Shown here in pieces: positions 23,705 to 31,061 of a DNA stretch of 34,495 bases. How positions within the stretch are numbered: the stretch's first letter is position 1; each line of letters opens with the position of its first letter. Where the stretch lies: assembly GCF_024539815.1 (NCBI RefSeq), contig NZ_JAHHIU010000145.1, forward strand, positions 1 to 34,495, in the 5' to 3' direction. The position numbers and the translations under genes were made by a program. The DNA comes from Streptomyces hayashii (GTDB lineage Bacteria > Actinomycetota > Actinomycetes > Streptomycetales > Streptomycetaceae). The notes beneath the pieces are model-generated. The model was not told where the DNA came from. It did not search any database and saw only the letters and a list, made by a program, of their open reading frames with translations.

Positions 23705-24163
23705 TCAGCCGAAGGCGACCGCTCCCCCGACCGCCGTCACCAGCAGGGTGAGCAGGATCAGGGCCGCGTAGAGGAGGAGGCGTCCGGCCGGCCGGGGCTC
23801 GGGGGGCGGGGCGGGCTCCTCCAGACGGTCCCACCAGGGCACGGTGGGGTCCTCCACGTACTCCCCGGCCGGGTTCGCCGGGGTCGGCCGCGGCCACGCC
23901 TCGACGGCCAGTTCCCAGCGCACGACATGCCGTTCGGCCTCCGCGCCGGCCAGCCCCGCCACCCGGCACAGCGCGGCGACGGCCTGCCGGGGCGGCGGCT
24001 GGACGGCGTTGAGATAGCGCTGCCAGGACGACTTGCTGTACGCGGTGCGCGCGCCGAGCGCGGCCAGACTGAGCCCCGTGCCGTCCTTGAGCTGCCGCAA
24101 CTGCTCCACGAAGTGCCGTACCTCCGACGGCAGTCCGTCCGGCAGCGGCTGCCAGGCGCCCAT
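23705..24163 (-). CDS. Tail-anchored HTH protein, short paralogue of the DUF2690 regulator
   Basis: 152 aa. Residues 1-90 (WQPLPDGLPSEVRHFVEQLR, GTGLSLAALGARTAYSKSSW, QRYLNAVQPPPRQAVAALCR, WELAVEAW) align with the N-terminus of the 22675 protein. After an acidic/Pro-rich linker the chain ends in a single transmembrane helix (LLLYAALILLTLLVTAVGGAVAFG) with no outside domain. The ATG at 24163 lies 8 nt from GGGGAGG; an upstream GTG at 24172 overlaps that ribosome binding site and is rejected. A membrane-bound DNA-binding protein without its own sensor; it may pair with its DUF2690 neighbour (inference). Confidence 0.82.
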   Translation of the reverse strand: MGAWQPLPDGLPSEVRHFVEQLRQLKDGTGLSLAALGARTAYSKSSWQRYLNAVQPPPRQAVAALCRVAGLAGAEAERHVVRWELAVEAWPRPTPANPAGEYVEDPTVPWWDRLEEPAPPPEPRPAGRLLLYAALILLTLLVTAVGGAVAFG

Positions 24164-24362
24164 CAGGCCCACCTCCCCTTCGATCCGTTGAGGGGACGAC
24201 GCCGGGCGGCCGGACGGTTCCCGACCGGGGTCGCCGTGGCGGTGCGCGCGCCGTGACGAAGGGCCAGGTGCACGCGCACCGTAGCGGAACGGTCACTTCC
24301 GTGCCACAGCGTCCGGACAGCCGTTGTCCGGGCCCTTCGGGGTGCGGGAGCGTGGGACGCGT

Positions 24363-24402
24363 CGGCGGCCCGTCCTTCTCGGGGGATGAGGACGGGCCGC
24401 CG
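24363..24402 (-). terminator. Terminator of the folD-DUF3017 operon
   Basis: Perfect 13-bp stem CGGCGGCCCGTCC (24363-24375) and GGACGGGCCGCCG (24390-24402), 14-nt loop, 11 bp beyond the DUF3017 stop. A second perfect inverted repeat, CGGTCAGC/GCTGACCG (24411-24430), spans the stop codon itself. No T tract. Confidence 0.75.
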
Positions 24403-24413
24403 TTCACCTGCGG

Positions 24414-24920
24414 TCAGCTGCTGCTGACCGTGAAGTGCAGGGTGTCCTTGAGGAACGGGATCTGCAGCAACGGATGGGGCTGGGCCATCAGCGCCAGCAG
24501 CACGATCGCCGTGCCCAGCACCCCGTAGGTCACGATGTCCGTGAAACGGGAGCGCACGGCGAGCATGCCGACGCCGGGCAGCAGCCAGCGCAGGACCGCG
24601 CCGCCCAGCAGGGCCACGCCGATCAGGATCGTGCCGACCCGGAACACGTCCAGCGCGGTCAGCAGCAGCCCGAGCGCCACGACGCCCAGCACCGCGATGA
24701 TCGGCCACTGCCGGGCGGCCAGGGCGTCGCCCGGCGCGGCCCGGCCCGCCCCCTCGGGGCGCGCGGTGTCCCGGGTGAACTTCGGGAAGCGGCGGGTGGT
24801 GCGACGCGGCACGCCGTCGGCGTCCGGCGCGCTGACGGGGTCGCGGACCTCGATCTCGTCGACGTCTTCGCCGTTCACGTTCGTGTCCTCGGCCTTTCCG
24901 GAGGCGCCGTCAGCCGACAC
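24414..24920 (-). CDS. DUF3017 membrane protein
   Basis: 168 aa. A charged, acidic cytoplasmic N-terminus (EDVDEIEVRDPVS) and an Arg-rich stretch precede about three hydrophobic helices (WPIIAVLGVVALGLLLTALD; VGTILIGVALLGGAVLRWLLPG; YGVLGTAIVLLALMAQP). Proteins of this family follow folD in Streptomyces; function unknown. I chose the GTG at 24920, which overlaps the folD stop and has GGAG 5 nt upstream. An ATG at 24962 would add 14 residues (MPSFSSTWSRRRSA) that look like shadow coding of folD. Confidence 0.78.
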   Translation of the reverse strand: MSADGASGKAEDTNVNGEDVDEIEVRDPVSAPDADGVPRRTTRRFPKFTRDTARPEGAGRAAPGDALAARQWPIIAVLGVVALGLLLTALDVFRVGTILIGVALLGGAVLRWLLPGVGMLAVRSRFTDIVTYGVLGTAIVLLALMAQPHPLLQIPFLKDTLHFTVSSS

Positions 24921-25764
24921 TGCGCTCCGCCGCCTCGACCACGTTGACGAGAAGCTGGGCACGGGTCATCGGGCCGACGCCGCCCGGGTTGGGGGAGATC
25001 CAGCCGGCCACCTCGCGGACGTCCGGGTGGACATCGCCGACGATCCTGCCCTCGGCGTTGCGGGAGACGCCGACGTCGAGGACGGCCGCGCCCGGCTTGA
25101 CGTCCTGCGCGCGGATCAGATGGGCGGAGCCGGCGGCCGCGACGATGACGTCGGCCCCCTTCAGGTGCGCCGACAGGTCCCGGGTGCCGGTGTGGCACTG
25201 GGTCACCGTCGCGTTCTCGCTGCGCCGGGTCAGCAGCAGCGGCATCGACCGCCCGATGGTGACGCCGCGTCCGACGACGACGACCTCCGCGCCGTCGATC
25301 TCGACGCCGTGCCGGCGCAGCAGCGTCAGCACCCCGTTGGGGGTGCAGGGCAGCGGGGCCGGCTCGTTGAGCACCAGCCGGCCGAGGTTCATCGGGTGCA
25401 GACCGTCGGCGTCCTTGGCCGGGTCCATGAGCTCCAGGATCCGGTTCTCGTCGATGCCCTTGGGCAGCGGGAGCTGCACGATGTAACCGGTGCAGGAGGG
25501 GTCGTCGTTCAGCTCGCGGACGACCGCCTCGATCTCCTCCTGGGTGGCCGTGGCGGGCAGCTCGCGCTGGATGGAGGCGATGCCCACCTCGGCGCAGTCG
25601 CGATGCTTTCCGGCGACGTACTTCTGGCTGCCGGGATCGGCGCCGACGAGGATCGTGCCGAGGCCGGGCGTGACGCCCCTCTCCTTCAGCGCCGCCACGC
25701 GGGCGGTCAGATCGGACTTGATCTCGGCTGCGGTGGCCTTGCCATCGAGAATCTGGGCGGTCAT
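24910..25764 (-). CDS. folD: Bifunctional methylenetetrahydrofolate dehydrogenase / methenyltetrahydrofolate cyclohydrolase
   Basis: 284 aa, full length. Oxidises 5,10-methylene-THF to 5,10-methenyl-THF with NADP and hydrolyses it to 10-formyl-THF, the donor used by PurN and PurH encoded 7 kb away. The catalytic YxxxK is Y49-K53 (SQKYVAGK), DADGLHPMNLGRL is intact, and the dinucleotide motif reads VVVVGRGVTIGRSMPLLL (GRGVTIGRP is common elsewhere, so Ser replaces Pro). The C-terminal signature PNPGGVGPMTRAQLLVNV is a good match. Start ATG at 25764 has GGGAGG upstream. The stop overlaps the DUF3017 start. Confidence 0.97.
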   Translation of the reverse strand: MTAQILDGKATAAEIKSDLTARVAALKERGVTPGLGTILVGADPGSQKYVAGKHRDCAEVGIASIQRELPATATQEEIEAVVRELNDDPSCTGYIVQLPLPKGIDENRILELMDPAKDADGLHPMNLGRLVLNEPAPLPCTPNGVLTLLRRHGVEIDGAEVVVVGRGVTIGRSMPLLLTRRSENATVTQCHTGTRDLSAHLKGADVIVAAAGSAHLIRAQDVKPGAAVLDVGVSRNAEGRIVGDVHPDVREVAGWISPNPGGVGPMTRAQLLVNVVEAAERSVG

Positions 25765-26043
25765 GGGTCCATCCTCCCGGATGACGGCCCCCCGGTTCCA
25801 ATCCGGGTGAACCCGTACGGGGCCGCCGCGCCCATCTGACGTGGGCGAACCCGGTCGATGATGTTGCACTTGCACAACGCCTGCGGAATGCCGCGGAATG
25901 CGGCTGGACAACAAACCGGCCATTGCAGAACGATTGACGCCACAGTGCCGCGGGCAGTACCGGGGGGACGAACCGCATCTGTAGAACCTTCCTCCGAGCC
26001 AGCCGCGTCCCCGCACTCGACTGCACACGGAGGAAGGACCGCC

Positions 26044-26658
26044 ATGAGCTTCGGCGACCCGAACAACCCCTACGGCCCGCCGCAGGGCCAGCCGCAGGGC
26101 CAGCCGCCCGGCTATCCGCCGCAGGCTCCGCCCCAGCAGCCCGGCTACGGCTACCCCACCGCTCCGCAGGGCCAGCCCGGTTACGGCTACCCGCAGGCCC
26201 CGCCCGTCCCCCACGGGTACGGCTACGGCGTCCCGCAGGAGATGCCCGGCCTGGTCAAGACCGCCCGGGTGCTGCTGTTCATCCTCTCCGGCCTGCAGAT
26301 CCTGGCCGGCATCTTCATCGGCATCGTGGGCGGCCTGATGCAGGACGCCTCCAACGGCCTCGGCTCCGGCAGCGACACGGGCACCGCGACCGGCGTCCTC
26401 GTCGGCGTCGGCCTGCTGATGCTGGCGCTGGGCGCCCTGTCGATCTTCCTGGGCGTCAAGTTCAAGACGGGCGGCGGCGGCATCCGTGTCACCACGATCG
26501 TCTACTCCTCCCTGATGATCCTGGGCAGCCTCGTCAACATCGTGAACGGCGCCGGCGGTTCCGGCACCTTCGGGGGCCTCGTCTCGCTGGCCTTCGGCGG
26601 CATCATCCTCTCCGCGATGATCAGCGGCGGATCCTGGTTCAGCCGTCCGCGGTACTGA
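26044..26658 (+). CDS. Pro/Gln/Gly/Tyr-rich membrane protein
   Basis: 204 aa. Residues 1-65 are a low-complexity head with repeats of PQGQP, PPGYPP and PGYGYP. Then come about four hydrophobic segments (TARVLLFILSGLQILAGIFIGIV; TGVLVGVGLLMLALGALSIFLG; RVTTIVYSSLMILGSLVNIV; GTFGGLVSLAFGGIILSAMI). Such heads are common in actinobacterial membrane proteins at division or envelope sites; no enzyme motif is seen. ATG at 26044 with strong GGAGGAAGGA upstream; the open frame further left contains folD promoter DNA. It precedes an FHA-like/kinase pair on the same strand (172-bp gap), so it could be a partner or substrate, which is an inference. Confidence 0.8.
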   Translation: MSFGDPNNPYGPPQGQPQGQPPGYPPQAPPQQPGYGYPTAPQGQPGYGYPQAPPVPHGYGYGVPQEMPGLVKTARVLLFILSGLQILAGIFIGIVGGLMQDASNGLGSGSDTGTATGVLVGVGLLMLALGALSIFLGVKFKTGGGGIRVTTIVYSSLMILGSLVNIVNGAGGSGTFGGLVSLAFGGIILSAMISGGSWFSRPRY

Positions 26659-26830
26659 CCCGCGAAACACCCCCGACCGCGGAGGAACCGGAGGCGCGAT
26701 GAGCCGGTCGCACAGCGCGGGAAGGGCGTCTTCTCGCCATTCCTCGCCGGGGCCGTGCCACACCGTGACACGGCCCCGTCCGTCGCCCACCCTGATGCCG
26801 TAGGCGCGGGTGGGGACGGGGGGACACACC

Positions 26831-27607
26831 GTGTACAGCATCATCGTCGTACCTCCGGCAGCGGGGGAGGACGGACGCGCCGACCACGCGTCCGGGCAGG
26901 TCAGGCTCGCTCCCGGTGACCGGCTGGCCTTCGGGCGGTCGGCCCACGGCAACGGCCTGGAGATCGCGCACGAGGGCGTCTCGCGGCGGGCCGGCGAGGT
27001 CGCCGCGCAGGGCGCGTTCTGGACGCTGAGCAACTTCAGCCGCGGCCAGACGTATGTCGTGGAGAACCCCGAGGGGGCCGGCGAGCACATCAAGGTCGCA
27101 CCCGGCCGCCTGGACGCCCCGGTGCCCTTCGAGTTCGCCCGGATCGTCCTGCCCGCGGCGGGCGACCTGTTGACGTTCCAGGTGTGGGCGCCGCGCCACG
27201 ACTACCTGGGCGCGGCGCCGGGGCCGGACGGCGCCACCACGGCGCCCGCGTTCTCCCTGGACCGCGGCAAGCGCTACTTCGCGGTGCTGACCGCCCTGTG
27301 CGAACCCCGACTGCGCGGCGAGCCGCACGCCCCGCTGCCCACCGTCGACCAGGTCGTCGCCCGGCTGCGGCCCTGCTGGCCGGCCGCCTCCCGCGCCTCC
27401 GTGCAGTGGAACATCGACTACCTCGCCGTGAAGCTGCGCCTCAAGCCCGGCCCGGACACCGCGGACCCGGGCCCGCGCCTCAACGGCAAGAAGGAATCCC
27501 TGGTCTCCCTGGCGCTCCGCTTCGACCTGGTGCGCGAGGACGACCTCCAGAGCCTCGCGCCGGCCGCGGCCGTGCCCGCGCCGGCCGACGGCACGACGGT
27601 GCGGTGA
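26831..27607 (+). CDS. FHA-like domain protein coupled to a Ser/Thr kinase
   Basis: 258 aa. The first 110 residues look like a forkhead-associated fold: APGDRLAFGRSAHGNGLEIA, HEGVSRRAGEVAAQG, FWTLSNFSRGQTYVVE, with Arg in FGR and Ser in GVSR at phosphothreonine-binding positions. The C-terminal half (TVDQVVARLRPCWPAASRAS; GKKESLVSLALRFDLVREDDL) looks helical and may be a docking or winged-helix region. GTG at 26831 has GGGGGGA 7 nt before it; a GTG at 26810 in frame would add 7 residues. The stop overlaps the kinase start (GTGA, 27604-27607), so this protein is very likely a kinase substrate or reader. FHA call is by motif only. Confidence 0.72.
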   Translation: MYSIIVVPPAAGEDGRADHASGQVRLAPGDRLAFGRSAHGNGLEIAHEGVSRRAGEVAAQGAFWTLSNFSRGQTYVVENPEGAGEHIKVAPGRLDAPVPFEFARIVLPAAGDLLTFQVWAPRHDYLGAAPGPDGATTAPAFSLDRGKRYFAVLTALCEPRLRGEPHAPLPTVDQVVARLRPCWPAASRASVQWNIDYLAVKLRLKPGPDTADPGPRLNGKKESLVSLALRFDLVREDDLQSLAPAAAVPAPADGTTVR

Positions 27608-29277
27608 CCGGGCCGTACGCCGTCCTGGTTCCCAAGGGTTACCGGGTCGGCGGATGGGAGGTCCGGGAGCCGCTCGCCACCGGCGCGTTCGGCAGCGTGT
27701 ACGCGGCACGACGGCGCACCGACGACAACGATGCCGCCGCCCCCTCCGGAGCCCCGCCCGGCGCCGCCCCGGACCCGGACCCCGGTGCGGGCGGCCGCCG
27801 GGGTCTGCCCGGTACGGCCGCCCTCAAGTTCCTGCCCACCGGCACCCAAACCCCCCGCCGACTGGCCCACCTGCGTGAACTCGTCGACCGCGAAGTGGAG
27901 TTGCTGAGCCGGCTCAGCAGCCCGCGGCTCATCCGCCTCTACGAGACCCTGACCGTGGACGACCCCTCCCGCCCCGAACTCGACGGCGCCGTCGTGCTGG
28001 TGCTGGAGCGGGCCGAGGACTCGCTGTCGGCCCTGCTCGGCCGTGACGCCGTGCCCGCGACCGGACCGGCCCTGCTCGCCCAGGTCTGCGCGGGCCTGGC
28101 CCAACTGCACGGGGCGGGCTGGGTGCACGGCGACCTCAAGCCGGCCAACGTCCTGCTGATGAAGGACGGTTCGGCCCGGCTCGCCGACTTCAACCTCGCC
28201 GCCGAGCTGGAGGGCACCCACGCCTACGCCCCGGCCTTCTCCACCCCCGACTACACCCCGCCCGAGCTGCTGTGGGCCGAGGTCGGCGAACGCGGCCGCC
28301 GGATCCGCCCCTCCGCCGACGTCTGGGCCTTCGGCGTCCTCGCCCACCTCGTCCTCACCGGCTCCTTCCCGATGCCCGGAGGCACGCCCACGGCCCGCCG
28401 CGACGCGGCCGTCGCCTACGCCCGCGGCACGGCCGAACTGCGGCTGTCCCCCGAACTCCCGGACGCCTGGCGGGAGATCGTGCCCGCCTGTCTGTCCCGC
28501 GACCACGCCGGACGCGTCGGCGCGCGGGCCCTGCTGCGCCAGGTGGAGGCGGCCGCCGGCACGGCGCCGGCCCGCGTCCGGCCGCGCCCGCTCACCGGCC
28601 GCGCACCGCGCCGCACGGCCGTCCTGGCCGCCACGCTGGCGACCGTCGCCCTGGCGGCCCTCGGCTACGACGTCGGCCTCCGGGGCGTCTTTGACGGCAC
28701 GGGCGGCACGGGCGTCTCCGGCGGCACGGTCGACTCCGGCGGCTCGGGTGGCAGGACCGGCGCGGCCCCGACGGCGGGCGCCGCGGCGCAGTACGGCGCC
28801 GCCGACCTGCGCACCGACAAGGGCGTGCCGTCGGCGTACCGGCTGCTGATCGTCGAGACGGCCGACGACTGCGGCCGGCCCTCCGTCACCCCGCCCCTGA
28901 TCGCCGCCATGCTGAAGGTGGCGAGCGACTTCGACCCCGGCCTCTCCGACCCGGCGCGCAACGAGTACGGGATCGCCCGGTGGACCCCCGGCGCGCTGCG
29001 CTGGTGGGAGAACGCCGACGGCGCCCCCGGCGGCAGCGTCCCCTCGCCGCCCTTCACGCCGGCCGTGTCCATCTGGGCGATGAGCCGCTCCCTGTGCTGG
29101 ATCGCGCCGCGCCTGGACGCCGACCTCGCGGGCGACCGGCGCGTCCTGGCCGCCACCGCCTTCCGCTCGTCGTGGCGCGTGGTGAACAAGGCGGGCGGCG
29201 TGCCCCCGGAGTACCGCGACTACGCGGCCCGCATCGCGCACTACCTCAAGGAGTACACGCCTCCGGGCCGCAGGTGA
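27604..29277 (+). CDS. Transmembrane Ser/Thr protein kinase with an inactive lytic-transglycosylase-like ectodomain
   Basis: 557 aa. Kinase domain about 10-310: Gly loop LATGAFGSVYAAR, K75 in AALKFL after a Pro/Ala-rich insert (45-65), the alpha-C Glu candidate in DREVELL, catalytic loop VHGDLKPANVLL (D177; HGD rather than HRD) and ADFNLA (D195; DFN rather than DFG). One TM helix at about 338-357, then a Gly/Ser-rich stalk. Residues about 395-550 resemble an SLT/lytic-transglycosylase domain: PPLIAAMLKVASDFDPGLSD corresponds to the usual 'LLAAQLYQESGFNP' region, and NKAGGVPPEYRDYAARI to the C-terminal GGVPPYxETxxYV region. The catalytic Glu is replaced by A440, so it likely binds peptidoglycan without cutting it. 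The GTG start overlaps the FHA-like gene stop. Confidence 0.85.
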   Translation: MTGPYAVLVPKGYRVGGWEVREPLATGAFGSVYAARRRTDDNDAAAPSGAPPGAAPDPDPGAGGRRGLPGTAALKFLPTGTQTPRRLAHLRELVDREVELLSRLSSPRLIRLYETLTVDDPSRPELDGAVVLVLERAEDSLSALLGRDAVPATGPALLAQVCAGLAQLHGAGWVHGDLKPANVLLMKDGSARLADFNLAAELEGTHAYAPAFSTPDYTPPELLWAEVGERGRRIRPSADVWAFGVLAHLVLTGSFPMPGGTPTARRDAAVAYARGTAELRLSPELPDAWREIVPACLSRDHAGRVGARALLRQVEAAAGTAPARVRPRPLTGRAPRRTAVLAATLATVALAALGYDVGLRGVFDGTGGTGVSGGTVDSGGSGGRTGAAPTAGAAAQYGAADLRTDKGVPSAYRLLIVETADDCGRPSVTPPLIAAMLKVASDFDPGLSDPARNEYGIARWTPGALRWWENADGAPGGSVPSPPFTPAVSIWAMSRSLCWIAPRLDADLAGDRRVLAATAFRSSWRVVNKAGGVPPEYRDYAARIAHYLKEYTPPGRR

Positions 29278-29426
29278 CCCTGAGAGGTCCGAGGTACCGC
29301 CGCCCGCGACGTCCCGCCACCGTGTTCCTCACGCCGGTGCGGCATCCGGCCCCCTCGGGGGAGGACCGGGGCGCCGCTCCGGCGGCCGGAAGGCGACGGG
29401 GACTGCGGGAGACGGGGGGCGAGACC

Positions 29427-30386
29427 ATGAAGCGGGCGTTCGCCACAGGGTGCGCGGCGGCGGCGATGGCGGCGGTCATCACGGTGACGGCGGCCGGCTG
29501 CGCCCAGGAGGCGCGGGACACCGGGAACGGTGGGCCCCCGGGCAGGTCCTCCGCCGGGGCCCGGCCCCGGCCGCTGACCTGGCAGCAGGAACTGCGCGTG
29601 TCCGACGCCCTGCAACACCTGACCGGCCGCTGCATGAAGCGTCACGGCTTCTCCTACGCCGAGGACCGCTCCCTGAGCCTGCGCGAGAGCATGCCGGTGC
29701 GCTACGTGCAGGACGACGTGGCATGGGCGCGGACGTACGGCTACGGCGGTCGCATCGACGCCCGGCAGGAACAGTGGCGGCTGCACAACCCCACGGCCGC
29801 CTACCGGCAGGGCCTGTCCGCCGAGCGCCGCGCCGCGTTCGACGCGGCCCTCGACGGCGGCGGCGACGGCAGCGACGTGCAGGTGCTCTCGGCCCGGCTG
29901 CCCGGCGGCTCCCGCGAGGTCCGCAAACGGCTCGGCGGCTGCACGGCGGAGGCCGAGAAGACCCTCTACGGCGACCCCGCCGCCTGGTTCCGCGCCTCCA
30001 AGACCGCGGGCGGCCTGAACGCCCTGTACTCCGACGACCTGCTGCACGACCGGCAGCTCACCGCCGCCGTCGCCGCCTGGTCGCGGTGCATGAAGAAGGC
30101 GGGCCTGTCCTACGCCGACCCGCAGGCGGCCCGTGACGCGATCCGGGCGAACACCGCGCGACTGGGCCCGTCCGGCGCGGACAAGGCGTTCACCGCCGAG
30201 CGGACGACCGCGGTCGCCGACGCGACCTGCGCCCGCGCGACCTCCCTGCGGGCCGTGGCCACGGCCCGCGAGACCCACTACGCCGACCGGCTGCCGAAGC
30301 CGTACGGCGAGGCGCTCGACGCCTTCCGGCGCCTCCAGCGACAGGCGTACGACCGCGCGGTGCACATCGTGCCGCAGCGCGCCTGA
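29427..30386 (+). CDS. Putative lipoprotein of unknown function
   Basis: 319 aa. A lipoprotein signal peptide (MKRAFATGCAAAAMAAV, then VTAAG and C25 as lipid anchor) precedes a polar, helical, Arg-rich body. Two similar blocks, LTGRCMKRHGFSYAEDRS (about 70) and WSRCMKKAGLSYADPQ (about 225), suggest an internal duplication. Cysteines in RLGGCTAEAE and VADATCARAT could pair with those of the CMK blocks. ATG at 29427 follows GGAGACGGGG; the larger open frame upstream is a shadow of the kinase gene. 149 bp after the kinase on the same strand. Function not recognised; extracytoplasmic location and the neighbours suggest an envelope role. Confidence 0.82.
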   Translation: MKRAFATGCAAAAMAAVITVTAAGCAQEARDTGNGGPPGRSSAGARPRPLTWQQELRVSDALQHLTGRCMKRHGFSYAEDRSLSLRESMPVRYVQDDVAWARTYGYGGRIDARQEQWRLHNPTAAYRQGLSAERRAAFDAALDGGGDGSDVQVLSARLPGGSREVRKRLGGCTAEAEKTLYGDPAAWFRASKTAGGLNALYSDDLLHDRQLTAAVAAWSRCMKKAGLSYADPQAARDAIRANTARLGPSGADKAFTAERTTAVADATCARATSLRAVATARETHYADRLPKPYGEALDAFRRLQRQAYDRAVHIVPQRA

Positions 30387-30418
30387 CGCGATCCGCCGGA
30401 GGAGATGCAGGGGGATCG

Positions 30419-30461
30419 GATCCGGAGGCGATCCGGAGGCGATCCGCGAGAGATCCGCAAG
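30419..30461. repeat. Short tandem repeat GATCCGGAGGC in a leader
   Basis: Two perfect 11-bp copies (30419-30429, 30430-30440) and two degenerate ones (GATCCGCGAG, GATCCGCAAG) up to about 30461, inside the 109-bp gap before the I36-like gene. The GGAGG in each copy resembles a ribosome binding site, though the real one (GAGGGGAAG) is nearer the ATG at 30496. Confidence 0.7.
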
Positions 30462-30495
30462 AAGAAGTCACGAGAAGTCGACGAGGGGAAGAACC

Positions 30496-30969
30496 ATGCG
30501 CAAGTTCGCTGTCACGGCGGCCGTCCTCGGCCTGACCGCACTCGGTCTCGCCGTGCCCGCCACCATCGCCCAGGCCGCCGGCGCCGGCGTCCGGACCACC
30601 GGCTGCAACAACAAGTGGCCGGGCCACAACGGCAAGGTCTACGCCTGGGACGGCTACGACTGCCAGGGCACGCTGCTGGGCTCCACCGCGGGCAACGACC
30701 CGGACTGGAACGCCGCGGGCGGCGGCTTCGCGGGCGCCTGGGACAAGGCGTCGTCGGTGATGAACGCCGGTTACACCGGTGGCAACGACGTGGTCCAGTT
30801 CTGGTTCTGGCAGAACTACGAGGAGACGTACACCTGCCTGTCCCCGAACGAGTACTTCGCGGACGACCTGTCCGACAATCACTTCGACGGCGGCCGTCCC
30901 ATCGTCGACAACAACATCCGCTCCCACCGCTGGGTGACCGCCGCCTCGTGCGCCACCTGGCTGACCTGA
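30496..30969 (+). CDS. Secreted small protein, peptidase-inhibitor I36-like
   Basis: 157 aa. A Sec signal peptide (MRKFAVTAAVLGLTALGLAV, cleavage after AQA near residue 27) leads a mature domain of about 130 residues with four cysteines (TTGCNNKW, YDCQGTLL, YTCLSPNEY, AASCATW) and many aromatic and Asn residues. The pattern of a short Cys-bearing crystallin-like strand (GKVYAWDGYDCQG, then DKASSVMNAG) resembles the I36/SMPI-type or beta/gamma-crystallin-like inhibitors of Streptomyces. ATG at 30496 preceded by GAGGGGAAG. Ends just before a strong bidirectional hairpin. Secretion is well supported; the inhibitor role is a family guess. Confidence 0.8.
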   Translation: MRKFAVTAAVLGLTALGLAVPATIAQAAGAGVRTTGCNNKWPGHNGKVYAWDGYDCQGTLLGSTAGNDPDWNAAGGGFAGAWDKASSVMNAGYTGGNDVVQFWFWQNYEETYTCLSPNEYFADDLSDNHFDGGRPIVDNNIRSHRWVTAASCATWLT

Positions 30970-30987
30970 TCCGCCCCCGCATGACGC

Positions 30988-31027
30988 AAGGCGGGCGGTC
31001 CGGTGTCGTCACCGGGCCGCCCGCCTT
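30988..31027. terminator. Bidirectional terminator between the I36-like gene and purH
   Basis: An 18-bp stem (30988-31005 with 31010-31027; arms begin AAGGCGGGCGG and end GCCGCCCGCCTT) with one T-G wobble and loop TCGT. It sits between two convergent genes and is followed on each side by short T- or C-rich sequence. Confidence 0.9.
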
Positions 31028-31061
31028 CGCCGTCACCGACCGGGATCGGTGGAAGCGGGGA

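Noticed and set aside
25795..25812. GGTTCCAATCC resembling a tRNA T-loop upstream of folD
   Set aside because: No acceptor, D or anticodon arms around it; it is part of the folD leader. No tRNA or rRNA was found in the window.
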